Positions 1 to 8,590 are shown, counted from the stretch's first letter. The stretch is DNA of 9,841 bases from an uncultured Burkholderiaceae bacterium (GCA_937936215.1 CALGWX010000280.1:1-9841), one strand, 5' to 3'. Notes: generated by a model from the letters alone, not told the origin. Program-made: numbers and translations.

Positions 1-66
1 CAGAACAACAGAAGCCGCGCCTGCATCGTGCAGGATGACTGGCCGCAAGGGGGCCTGACAAACGAA

Positions 67-1434
67 ATGGTCGAACTCTGGCAAGACTGCTCCAGGGTTT
101 TGGAGCGCGAACTGACGCCGCAACAATTTTCCGCTTGGATCAAGCCCTTACGGGCGATCGCGTACGACGCCGAGACGCGCCAATTGCGCATTGGCGCGCC
201 CAACCGGCTGAAGCTCGACGCCGTGCGCGCGCAGTTCGGCCCGAGGATCAGCGCCGCCGTCGCCCATCTCGCCCGGCAGCCGATCGAGGTGCGGTTCGAA
301 CTGTCCCCCGAGGAGGCCGCCGATGCGGTCGCGGCCGCCAATGAGCCGGAGGCGACGCCGCCGGTGGCCTTGAACGACGGCTCACCGGCCGCCGGCGGCG
401 TCGAGCAGATCGAGCGCGCGCGCCTGCAGCCGGCGCTCACGTTCGATACCTTCGTCACCGGCAAGGCCAACCAGCTTGCCCGCGCGGCAGCGATGCAGGT
501 GGCCGACAACCCCGGCAGTTCGTACAACCCGCTGTTTCTCTACGGGGGCGTCGGCCTGGGCAAGACCCACCTCGTCCACGCCGTCGGCAACAGCATCTTG
601 GGGCGCCGCCCCGGCGCCTAGGTGCGCTACATCCATGCCGAGCAGTACGTCAGCGACGTCGTGCGCGCCTACCAGAAGAAGGCCTTCGACGAGTTCAAGC
701 GCTACTACCACTCGCTCGACCTGCTGCTGATCGACGACATCCAATTTTTCGCCGGTAAGAGCCGCACCCAAGAGGAGTTCTTTTACGCCTTCGAGGCGCT
801 GGTCGCGGGCAAGAAGCAGATCATCATCACCTCCGACACCTACCCGAAGGAACTGAAGGACATCGAGGACCGCCTGGTGTCGCGCTTCTCCTCGGGGCTC
901 ACGGTCGGCATCGAGCCGCCGGAGTTGGAGATGCGGGTGGCGATCCTGCTCAAGAAAGCCGAGCTGGAGCGGGCCGAGCTGCCCGAGGACGTCGCTTTCT
1001 TCGTCGCCAAGAACCTGCGCAGCAATGTGCGCGAACTGGAAGGGGCGCTGCGCAAGATCCTGGCTTTCGCCTCGTTCCACGGGCGGCCGCTGTCGGTCGA
1101 CCTGGCCCGCGAGGCGCTGAAGGACCTGCTCGGCGCCAGCACCGGCCAGATCACCGTCGAGCTGATCCAGAAGACGGTCGCCGACTACTACAAGCTCAAG
1201 GTCGCCGACATGTACAGCAAGCGGCGGCCGAACTCGATCGCCACCCCGCGCCAGGTGGCGATGTATCTCGCCAAGGAACTGACGCAGAAAAGCCTGCCGG
1301 AGATCGGCGAGCTGTTCGGCGGCCGCGACCACACCACGGTGCTGCACGCCGTGCGCAAGATCGGCCAGCAGCGCGCCAAGGACGCGGAACTGAACCACGC
1401 CCTGCACGTGCTCGAACAGGCGCTGAAGAGCTGA
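67..1434 (+). pseudogene. dnaA: dnaA, chromosomal replication initiator, interrupted by an in-frame amber codon
   Basis: DnaA is the AAA+ ATPase that binds DnaA boxes, melts oriC and loads DnaB helicase. The ATG at 67 gives MVELWQDC, which aligns with the usual N-terminus (MSLSLWQQC in E. coli). A GTG at 28 would add 13 residues and lacks a good Shine-Dalgarno (SD). Visible from codon 1 at 67: domain I (about 1-80), a variable domain II linker, Walker A GGVGLGKTH (K166, T167), Walker B LLLIDDIQF (D223, D224), and the domain IV DNA-binding signature GGRDHTTVLHAVRKI (from about 418). The reading frame is unbroken except for TAG at codon 185 (619-621), just after the Walker A helix, where relatives have lysine (NAKVVYMHSE in E. 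coli, GA-stop-VRYIHAE here). With the stop read through, the product would be 455 residues, normal for the family. As written, only a 184-residue fragment lacking Walker B and domain IV is made. The flawless remainder suggests a recent mutation, a sequence error, or suppression. Confidence 0.92.
619..621 (+). other. Internal in-frame TAG stop inside dnaA
   Basis: This codon is in the same frame as the upstream (from 67) and downstream (622-1434) parts of dnaA, so it is a nonsense substitution and not a frameshift. The homologous residue is normally lysine, and AAG to TAG is one A-to-T change. The next codon is GTG, which could in principle allow restart, but no SD-like sequence precedes it (the bases before are GGCGCCTAG). 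The terminal codons of dnaN, gyrB and the ROK kinase are also TAG, so genome-wide recoding of TAG is unlikely. Confidence 0.95.
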
Positions 1435-1457
1435 TTTCCGGCCCCGAGCGGCCCGCC

Positions 1458-1476
1458 GCCGCTTGTGGACAGCGGC
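1458..1476 (+). terminator. Hairpin shortly after dnaA, weak terminator candidate
   Basis: GCCGCT (1458-1463) and AGCGGC (1471-1476) form a perfect 6-bp stem with a 7-nt loop, starting 23 nt after the dnaA stop codon. No run of T follows, so intrinsic termination is doubtful. The loop contains TGTGGAC, part of a degenerate DnaA box on the minus strand, so the symmetry may be incidental to that site. Confidence 0.3.
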
Positions 1477-1486
1477 CCGGCACGCC

Positions 1487-1495
1487 TGTGGATAA
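1487..1495 (-). promoter_or_regulatory. Perfect DnaA box
   Basis: TGTGGATAA on the + strand is the reverse complement of TTATCCACA, the strong consensus DnaA box. It lies 53 nt after the dnaA stop codon and 215 nt before dnaN, among degenerate boxes. Confidence 0.75.
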
Positions 1496-1559
1496 CCGTG
1501 GGAAAATGCGCACTTACGGGGCTCTGGGGGCGATGGGCCGCCAAGTTGTCCGGCGCCGT

Positions 1560-1607
1560 CCACAGCGTTTCACCGCCCCCGGCCACGGCAACTGCCCACA
1601 GCGTTTC
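1560..1607 (+). repeat. 12-bp direct repeat pair, CCACAGCGTTTC
   Basis: CCACAGCGTTTC occurs at 1560-1571 and again at 1596-1607, 36 bp apart start to start. Each copy begins with the CCACA end of a degenerate DnaA box. A second motif, CCGGCGCCG, flanks the pair at 1550-1558 and 1607-1615. The repetition suggests protein-binding sites, plausibly for DnaA or a regulator acting with it. Confidence 0.55.
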
Positions 1608-1680
1608 CGGCGCCGCAAGTGACTGACGCAGAACACGCAAGCGAGCTTTTCCCCAGACGCAGCGCGGATCTATTAACTAG

Positions 1681-1703
1681 CTTTTCTTGTTCTGAAAGAA
1701 AAG
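1681..1703 (+). promoter_or_regulatory. Perfect inverted repeat overlapping the dnaN ribosome binding site
   Basis: CTTTTCTT (1681-1688) and AAGAAAAG (1696-1703) are exact reverse complements with a 7-nt spacer. The SD AAGGA (1701-1705) lies 5 nt before the dnaN ATG, and its first three bases are in the right arm. In mRNA the 8-bp stem would partly hide the SD. In DNA it could be an operator. It lies in the AT-rich stretch that probably also holds the dnaN promoter; TATTAA at 1671-1676 is a poor -10 candidate with no convincing -35. Confidence 0.5.
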
Positions 1704-1710
1704 GAAACCT

Positions 1711-2817
1711 ATGCAACTCGTCAAGACCAGCCGCGATGCGTTGTTGAAGCCGCTGCAGGTGGTCAGCGGCATCGTCGAACGTCGGCAGACGCTGCCGATC
1801 CTGGCCAACGTGCTCGTGCGCAAGGAAAGCGAGCAGGTTTCCTTCACCGCCACCGACCTCGAGATTCAGATCCGCACCCAGGCGCCGATCGGCGTCGGCC
1901 GCGACTCCGCCGCCACCACGGTGTCGGCGCGCAAGCTGGTGGACATCCTGCGCGCCCTGCCCGAGGCGGACGTGTCGCTGTCACTCGCCGGCAAGAAGCT
2001 CACGGTGCAGTCGGGCCGCAGCCGCTTCAACCTGCAGACGCTGCCCGCCGAGGAGTACCCGGCGGTGGCGGCGGCCGAGTACGGCACCGACTTCGAGCTG
2101 CCCGCCGGCGCGCTGAAGCACCTGCTGGCGATGGTGCACTACGCGATGGCGGCGCAGGACATCCGCTACTACCTGAACGGCATGCTCTTGGTGGTCGAGG
2201 GCCCGATCGTGCGCGCCGTGGCCACCGACGGCCATCGCCTGGCGCTGTGCGAGGTCAGCCGCGATGCGGCCACCGCCGGCCGCGTCGAGGCGATCATCCC
2301 GCGCAAGACAGTCCATGAGCTCGCGCGGCTGCTGCCCGACGCCGCCGACGAACCGGTGCGAGTGCAGATGGCCGCCAACCAGGTCAGGTTCGCTTTCGGC
2401 GGCATCGAGCTCGTCTCCAAGCTGGTCGAGGGCAAGTTCCCCGACTACACGAAGGTGATCCCCGTCAACAACACGCGCCGCTTCGTCGTCTCGCGCGAGC
2501 TGCTGGCCTCGGCGCTGCAGCGCGCGGCGATCCTGACCACTGACAAGTTCAAGGGCGTGCGCATGGTGCTCGGCGCCAACAGCCTGAAGATCCATACCGC
2601 CAACTCCGACCAAGAAGACGCGCAGGAGGAACTCGAGATCGACTACTCCGGCGACGCCCTGGACATCGGCTTCAACGTCACCTACCTGCTCGACGTGCTG
2701 GCCAACCTGAAGAGCGAGCAGGTCGCTTTCGCGCTCGGCGACGCGCTCGGCAGCGCCCTGGTGACGGTGCCCGACAGCGACCGGTTCAAGTACGTCGTGA
2801 TGCCGATGCGCATCTAG
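1711..2817 (+). CDS. dnaN: DNA polymerase III beta subunit (sliding clamp)
   Basis: DnaN forms the ring-shaped dimer that tethers DNA polymerase III and many repair proteins to DNA. The 368-residue product matches the family length (366 in E. coli) and aligns along its whole length. Landmarks include LLKPLQVVSGIVERRQTLPIL near the N-terminus, TDLEI, SGRSRFNLQTLPAEEYP, the highly conserved QDIRYYLNGML and VATDGHRLA, SKLVEGKFPDY, FKGVRMVL, DIGFNVTYLLDVL, and the C-terminal VVMPMRI that forms part of the partner-binding pocket. The ATG at 1711 has the SD AAGGA 5 nt upstream. The gene lies between dnaA and gyrB as in other betaproteobacteria, with no recF following. It ends in TAG exactly at the canonical C-terminus. 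Nothing in the coding sequence looks abnormal. Confidence 0.98.
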   Translation: MQLVKTSRDALLKPLQVVSGIVERRQTLPILANVLVRKESEQVSFTATDLEIQIRTQAPIGVGRDSAATTVSARKLVDILRALPEADVSLSLAGKKLTVQSGRSRFNLQTLPAEEYPAVAAAEYGTDFELPAGALKHLLAMVHYAMAAQDIRYYLNGMLLVVEGPIVRAVATDGHRLALCEVSRDAATAGRVEAIIPRKTVHELARLLPDAADEPVRVQMAANQVRFAFGGIELVSKLVEGKFPDYTKVIPVNNTRRFVVSRELLASALQRAAILTTDKFKGVRMVLGANSLKIHTANSDQEDAQEELEIDYSGDALDIGFNVTYLLDVLANLKSEQVAFALGDALGSALVTVPDSDRFKYVVMPMRI

Positions 2818-2826
2818 CGGCGCCCC

Positions 2827-2854
2827 CGCCCGTCGGCGGCGGCCGCCGCGGGCG
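2827..2854 (+). terminator. Strong GC hairpin between dnaN and gyrB
   Basis: CGCCCG (2827-2832), a bulged T, then CGGCGG (2834-2839) pair with CCGCCG (2843-2848) and CGGGCG (2849-2854) around a 3-nt loop. This makes 12 G-C pairs with one bulge. It begins 10 nt after the dnaN stop and ends 34 nt before the gyrB start. No T-run follows, so it may be an attenuator, an mRNA-stabilising 3' end for dnaN, or a partial terminator; a full stop would require a separate gyrB promoter. Confidence 0.45.
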
Positions 2855-2877
2855 CAGCCCTTGGCGCAAGCCACAGC

Positions 2878-2888
2878 AAGGAAAGCCA

Positions 2889-2891
<3 letters not shown>
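2878..2891 (+). promoter_or_regulatory. Ribosome binding site and TTG start of gyrB
   Basis: AAGGA (2878-2882) sits 6 nt before TTG (2889-2891). No in-frame ATG occurs until 3006-3008, which lies inside the conserved RKRPGMYIG block and is too late. The TTG start is therefore the supported one, and it may limit GyrB translation. Confidence 0.7.
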
Positions 2892-5402
<2,511 letters not shown>

Positions 5403-5538
5403 TTGGCGGCGCGCCGGCCCGTCAGAGGGCAGCGACGGCGGCGATCGCGGCTCAGGGAACGCGTGCAGGCAGGCCTTGCGCTCGGCCGCTCGGTTGGCCC
5501 GGCCGGCATGACGCAGCTCGCCGCGCCGCCTCGCTCAC

Positions 5539-5913
5539 TCAAAGCGGCGGGAACTCGCGAAGCTGCTGTCGGCGGTCGAGGCACACCACCTCGACCTCGG
5601 CCTCGACCAGCACGTCGCCGCGGCACTCCAGCCGCTGGACGAAGCGGCCGCGGTAGGCGGAGTCGAGCCGGAAGGTCGAAACCACCTCGATCAGGTCGCC
5701 GAGCCGCGCCGAGCGCTTGAACTTCATCGCAAGGGCATAGACGACGAAGTAGTGGCCGTCACGGTTCCAGTCCTGGATCGGGCGGCCGAGCGCGCCGATG
5801 TATTCCGTGCGGCCGCGCTCGAGGAACTTCAGGTAGTTGGCGTGATAGACCACGCCGAGGCTGTCCGTGTCCTCGTAGTACACCTTGTACGCAACCCGGT
5901 GTTCGCGTTCCAT
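5539..5913 (-). CDS. YbgC-like hotdog-fold acyl-CoA thioesterase
   Basis: This 124-residue protein belongs to the 4-hydroxybenzoyl-CoA thioesterase / YbgC family, which hydrolyses acyl-CoA thioesters in the cytoplasm. The signature YYEDTDSLGVVYHANYLKF (12-30) includes D17, equivalent to the catalytic D18 of E. coli YbgC, followed by ERGRTE (32-37). Later strands YALAMKFKRSARLGDLIEV and VLVEAEVEVVCLD complete the hotdog domain. The ATG at 5913 is chosen over an upstream ATG at 5985 because homology begins there and GAGGG precedes it by 5 nt; the 24 extra residues are low-complexity and unlike the family. It converges on gyrB with 136 bp between stops and no clear terminator. It is not next to tolQ, so a Tol-Pal role cannot be inferred from context. 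The exact substrate is unknown. Confidence 0.87.
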   Translation of the reverse strand: MEREHRVAYKVYYEDTDSLGVVYHANYLKFLERGRTEYIGALGRPIQDWNRDGHYFVVYALAMKFKRSARLGDLIEVVSTFRLDSAYRGRFVQRLECRGDVLVEAEVEVVCLDRRQQLREFPPL

Positions 5914-6047
5914 GCATGCCCTCGCGGGAGTGGTCGCTGTCGCCGCGGCGGTGTGCCGCCGGTTTACGGCCGCCGCCGATCGCATCGCTTTGGTGTGCCT
6001 GCAGGCGGCTCGCGGCGCCGGTGCAACCGGGCGACTGCAACGAGCCT

Positions 6048-6066
6048 CGCCCGCCCGAGGCGGGCG
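6048..6066 (-). terminator. Hairpin immediately after the AAA ATPase stop codon
   Basis: CGCCCGCC (6048-6055) and GGCGGGCG (6059-6066) form a perfect 8-bp GC stem with a 3-nt loop, one base beyond the ATPase stop codon (6068-6070, minus strand). An overlapping alternative pairing, GCCTCG with CGAGGC, also exists. No T-run follows on the minus strand. It may terminate transcription weakly or protect the mRNA 3' end, separating the ATPase from the thioesterase 155 nt away. Confidence 0.45.
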
Positions 6067-6067
6067 C

Positions 6068-7261
6068 TCAACGCGCCGCCGGCTTCCACTGCGGCATCGT
6101 CCGGCGCATGAACTCGTCGAACAGCGGCACGGTGAACGCGGTGTCGCCGTGGGCGGGGCTGTAGATCATGCCCTTGCGGATCAGGCCGGCGCGCAACGGC
6201 GCGACGGCCTGCACCTTGGCGCCGAGCGCCTGCGCGATGTCGCCGGAGCGGTGCGCACCGGGTCCGAGCTCGGCCAGGGCGCGCAGGTAGTCCTTCTCGC
6301 GCGGCGTCAGCCGGTCGAAGCGGACACGGAAGAAGCTGCTGTCAAGCTTCTTGATCGACGCGGCCGTCGCGCGCCGCACGACCTCGGCGTCGATCGGTGA
6401 GGTCTCGGCCAGGTTCCACGCCTGGTAGCCCCACTCCTGCAGGAAATAGGGGTAGCCCAGCGTCACGGCAAAGATGGCATCCAGCGCGTCGTCGGTGAAA
6501 TCCACACCCTGCGCGCGCACTGGCCCCCGCAGGGCTTCCGCGGCGTCGGCCGGGGCGAGCGGGCCGATGTCGGCATAGGTGAACAGCCGCTCGGCGTACG
6601 ACTTGGAGCGTCCGGCCAGCCCGACGAGCTGCGGCAGCCCGGCGCCGACGAGCACCACCGGCAGCTGGCGCTGCGCGATCCGGTGCAAGGCCAAGATCAG
6701 CGCGCTCATCTCGGTTTCGCTCAGGTACTGCAGTTCGTCGACGATCACCGCCACGGCGCGGCCGCGGTCCTGGGCGGCCTCGCCGAGCGCCACGAACATC
6801 TCCGCCAGGTCCGCCTCCAGGTCGCCGGAGTCGGCGGCACCGCGCTCGGGGTCGATGTCGATGCCGACCTCCACCTCGGCCACCTTGAGCTTGATCGCGC
6901 CGACGAAGCTGCGCAGCACGCGCAGGCCGCGCTTGACCTTGTCGCTGACGCCCGCCATCGCGTCGAGCTGGAACAGGATCTGCCGCAGCACCGGCACCAG
7001 CAACTCCGGGAGGGAGCGGTCTTCGGTGGCTTCGATCATGGCGATCGAGTAACCGAGTTCCTCCGCCATGGCCCGGATCTTGTTCAGAAGCACCGTCTTA
7101 CCGACGCCGCGCAGCCCCACCAGCATCAGGCTCTGTTCGTAGCGGCCGGCCCGCACCCGGTGCAGCAGCACGCGGGCGCGTTCGATCAGCTGGTCACGGC
7201 CGGCCAGTTCGGGCGGCGGGCTGCCCGCGCCGGGCGAAAACGGGTTCTTGAGGGCATCCAT
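6068..7261 (-). CDS. Orc1/STAND-like AAA ATPase, function unknown
   Basis: This 397-residue protein is a solitary AAA-type ATPase of the Orc1-like / archaeal-ATPase group. The N-terminus NPFSPGAGSPPPELAGRD (6-23) is the usual lead-in. Walker A GLRGVGKT is at 49-56 (K55, T56) and Walker B AVIVDELQYL at 171-180 (D175, E176). A sensor-1-like VVLVGAGLP lies at 202-210, and GYPYFLQEW (269-277) is the lid motif of this group. A C-terminal winged-helix-like region follows (about 317-385, LTPREKDYLRALAEL onward). There is no signal peptide or TM segment. No SD is visible before the ATG, where the upstream bases CCTCCC are anti-SD-like; an in-frame stop (minus-strand TAA at 7294-7292) bounds the 5' end. 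Upstream lies an AT-rich island with an inverted repeat. No partner gene is adjacent. Coding composition resembles the neighbours. Its role (regulatory NTPase, defence or selfish element) cannot be decided here. Confidence 0.85.
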   Translation of the reverse strand: MDALKNPFSPGAGSPPPELAGRDQLIERARVLLHRVRAGRYEQSLMLVGLRGVGKTVLLNKIRAMAEELGYSIAMIEATEDRSLPELLVPVLRQILFQLDAMAGVSDKVKRGLRVLRSFVGAIKLKVAEVEVGIDIDPERGAADSGDLEADLAEMFVALGEAAQDRGRAVAVIVDELQYLSETEMSALILALHRIAQRQLPVVLVGAGLPQLVGLAGRSKSYAERLFTYADIGPLAPADAAEALRGPVRAQGVDFTDDALDAIFAVTLGYPYFLQEWGYQAWNLAETSPIDAEVVRRATAASIKKLDSSFFRVRFDRLTPREKDYLRALAELGPGAHRSGDIAQALGAKVQAVAPLRAGLIRKGMIYSPAHGDTAFTVPLFDEFMRRTMPQWKPAAR

Positions 7262-7282
7262 GTATAGGGAGGTTATCTTTTT

Positions 7283-7363
7283 ATGAAGAGTTTATCTCCT
7301 CTGATGATAAACTTCTATGAAATTTCTGGTCGGCTCGCTGCCTCGGGTCTTGGTCCAGGATGA
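7283..7363 (+). CDS. Possible 26-residue leader-like small ORF (doubtful)
   Basis: An ATG at 7283 opens a 26-codon frame beginning MKSLSPLMINFYEIS and ending in TGA at 7361-7363. A strong SD-like AGGGAGG (7266-7272) lies 10 nt upstream, and the first half uses AT-rich codons (TTA, ATA, TCT) unlike the surrounding genes. It runs divergently from the ATPase and overlaps the inverted repeat, so its base composition may simply reflect that regulatory island. I recognise no homology. Confidence 0.15.
   Translation: MKSLSPLMINFYEISGRLAASGLGPG
7285..7315. promoter_or_regulatory. Operator-like inverted repeat upstream of the AAA ATPase
   Basis: AGTTTATC (7289-7296) and GATAAACT (7306-7313) are perfect 8-bp reverse complements around a 9-nt spacer. 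If an AG in the left arm is skipped, the symmetry extends to GAAG-TTTATC / GATAAA-CTTC over 7285-7315. A third TTATC half-site lies at 7273-7277. The centre is about 40 nt before the ATPase start, a normal operator position. No clear -35/-10 pair could be assigned. The bound protein is unknown; autoregulation by the winged-helix ATPase is one possibility. Confidence 0.5.
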
Positions 7364-7562
7364 GGTTCGGCCGGCGGCGGCCGTCAGCGCGGGGGCGTTC
7401 CCGCTTGGCTCGCCAAGCTGCGGTGACAGGGCCCGGGGCGGGCGGCGGGGAGTTGGGTGCCCACCCGGAGCCGGCTCCACCCGGGGCAGGGTGAGATTGC
7501 GCTTGCCGCGCAAGAGCTCCCGCCTTCCCGCCCTCGCGAGTCGGCCGCCGGCACGCGATCTT

Positions 7563-8429
7563 CTATCCGCTCCCGACCCGGTCGGCCTCCGGCGCTCCGT
7601 CCCAAAGCCACGCCGCGCCGCGTACGCCGCTGGAATCGCCATGCACCGGCGGCGCCAGGCGCGTGGCCACGTGATCGGAGAACACGTGCGCGCCCCACAG
7701 CCTCGGCACGGTTTGGTAAAGGCGGCCCACCTTCGACACGCCGCCGCCGAGCACGATCACGTCGGGGTCGAGCAGGTTGATCACGCCGGCCAGCGCGCGC
7801 GCCAGCCGCGCCTCGTAGCGGGCGATCGCCGCCTCGTCGTCGGCGCCGCCATCGCGCGCCAGCGCCGGCCCGCAGAGGTAGGTCTCGATGCAGCCGGCGC
7901 GGCCGCAGTAGCAGGGGCGCAGCGGCAGGTCCTCGGCGGCGGGCAGCGGCAGGGGGTTGTGGCCCCACTCGCCGGCGATCGCGTTCGGCCCGACCAGCAC
8001 CGTCCCGTCGACGACGATGCCGCCGCCGACCCCGGTCCCGAGGATCACGCCGAAGACGACCCGCGCACCCCGGCCCGCGCCATCCGTCGCCTCCGACAGC
8101 GCGAAGCAGTTGGCGTCATTCGCCAGCCGCAGCTCGCGGTCGAGCGCCGCTTCGAGGTCGCGCTGCAACGGCTGGCCGATCAGCCAGGTGGAATTCGCGT
8201 TCTTGACCAAGCCGGTGACGCGCGACAGCGCGCCGGGGATGCCGACGCCGACGGTGCCTCGCCGGCCGGTTTCGGCTTCGATCGCGTGCACGAGCGAGGC
8301 GATCGCCGCCACGGTGCCGGCGTAGTCGCCCTGCGGCGTCGGCACGCGGCGGCGGATCAGTGCGCGGCCGACTTCGTCGAGGGCGATGCCCTCGATCTTG
8401 GTGCCGCCGAGGTCGATGCCGATGCGCAT
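7563..8429 (-). CDS. mak: ROK-family sugar kinase, Mak/fructokinase-like
   Basis: ROK kinases phosphorylate hexoses with ATP. This 288-residue product aligns closely with E. coli Mak (fructo(manno)kinase) over its length. It has the phosphate-binding DLGGTK (6-11), GTVGVGIPG (58-66), NANSTWLIGQPL (77-88), and the catalytic base D105 in LANDANC. GTGVGGGIVVDG (131-142) and the zinc site GHNPLP with CYCGRAGC (H157, C173, C175, C180) follow, then INLLDPDVIVLGGGVS and HGDSSGVRGAAWLW. It lacks roughly 20 residues relative to E. coli Mak in the loop after the zinc site (around 187-202) and carries a short extra tail after WLW. The ATG at 8429 gives the canonical MRIGIDLGG; its SD is weak. The stop is TAG. 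Divergent from the FMN-binding gene, it may precede the ATPase in one transcript, but the 301-bp gap argues for separate promoters. Fructose or mannose is the likeliest substrate. Confidence 0.88.
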   Translation of the reverse strand: MRIGIDLGGTKIEGIALDEVGRALIRRRVPTPQGDYAGTVAAIASLVHAIEAETGRRGTVGVGIPGALSRVTGLVKNANSTWLIGQPLQRDLEAALDRELRLANDANCFALSEATDGAGRGARVVFGVILGTGVGGGIVVDGTVLVGPNAIAGEWGHNPLPLPAAEDLPLRPCYCGRAGCIETYLCGPALARDGGADDEAAIARYEARLARALAGVINLLDPDVIVLGGGVSKVGRLYQTVPRLWGAHVFSDHVATRLAPPVHGDSSGVRGAAWLWDGAPEADRVGSG

Positions 8430-8544
8430 GCGGCGATGCTAACGGCCGCTGCAGGCCAGCCGCGGCAGACGGGCTGGCGCGGCGGGAAGCGATGCGCGGC
8501 GGGCGGGCGGCGGCTCGAAGGTCGCACTATGCTGACCCATTGCC

Positions 8545-8564
8545 GCGCTCGTTGCCTCGAGCGC
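8545..8564 (+). repeat. Inverted repeat in the leader of the FMN-binding gene
   Basis: GCGCTCG (8545-8551) and CGAGCGC (8558-8564) form a perfect 7-bp stem around a 6-nt loop. It ends 26 nt before the ATG at 8591, within the 161-bp divergent spacer shared with the ROK kinase. It could be an operator or a leader hairpin. TATGCT at 8528-8533 is a possible -10 just upstream, but no matching -35 is visible. Confidence 0.25.
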
Positions 8565-8590
8565 AAACGCTGCGAGCCAGAAACCGACCG

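Larger units (their letters stand above)
1464..1615. other. oriC: Candidate oriC / DnaA-binding region in the dnaA-dnaN spacer
   Basis: The 276-bp spacer between dnaA and dnaN has a perfect DnaA box (1487-1495, minus strand) and weaker matches: CTGTCCACA on the minus strand at 1464-1472 (7 of 9), CCGTCCACA at 1556-1564 (6 of 9) and CTGCCCACA at 1592-1600 (6 of 9). The last two lie within or overlap a 12-bp direct repeat. An AT-rich stretch follows (1640-1710) and includes GATCTATT, which resembles the start of the E. coli 13-mer unwinding repeats. This layout fits an origin or a DnaA-controlled dnaN promoter. The alternative origin site, upstream of dnaA, is outside the window, so the assignment is an inference. 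Confidence 0.4.
7262..7562. other. Gene-free spacer between the ROK kinase and the AAA ATPase
   Basis: This 301-bp stretch has two parts. Positions 7262-7330 are AT-rich and hold the inverted repeat upstream of the ATPase. Positions 7331-7562 are very GC-rich and hold small symmetries: GCTTGGC/GCCAAGC (7403-7418), the palindrome GGAGCCGGCTCC (7467-7478), and TTGCGC/GCGCAA (7497-7513). The last could form a weak hairpin about 50 nt after the kinase stop on the minus strand. No convincing protein homology was seen on either strand. Confidence 0.5.

Noticed and set aside
28..66. GTG at 28 as the dnaA start
   Set aside because: It would add 13 residues not seen in the family and lacks an SD. The ATG at 67 matches the conserved N-terminus.
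382..1563. 393-codon open frame antisense to dnaA
   Set aside because: It mirrors dnaA codons in a GC-rich genome and gives a Val/Leu/Gly/Arg/Asp/His-rich translation with no recognisable domain.
5403..5538. Bidirectional terminator between gyrB and the thioesterase
   Set aside because: Only a 10-bp palindrome without a usable loop (CGGCGCGCCG, 5407-5416) and no T-runs were found, so it was not annotated.
5914..5985. Upstream ATG at 5985 for the thioesterase
   Set aside because: The extra 24 residues are Ala/Thr/Arg-rich and do not resemble the family. GAGGG is correctly placed before the ATG at 5913.
6683..7267. 194-codon + strand frame antisense to the AAA ATPase
   Set aside because: Antisense shadow rich in His, Gln, Asp and Leu, while the minus-strand ATPase has clear Walker motifs.
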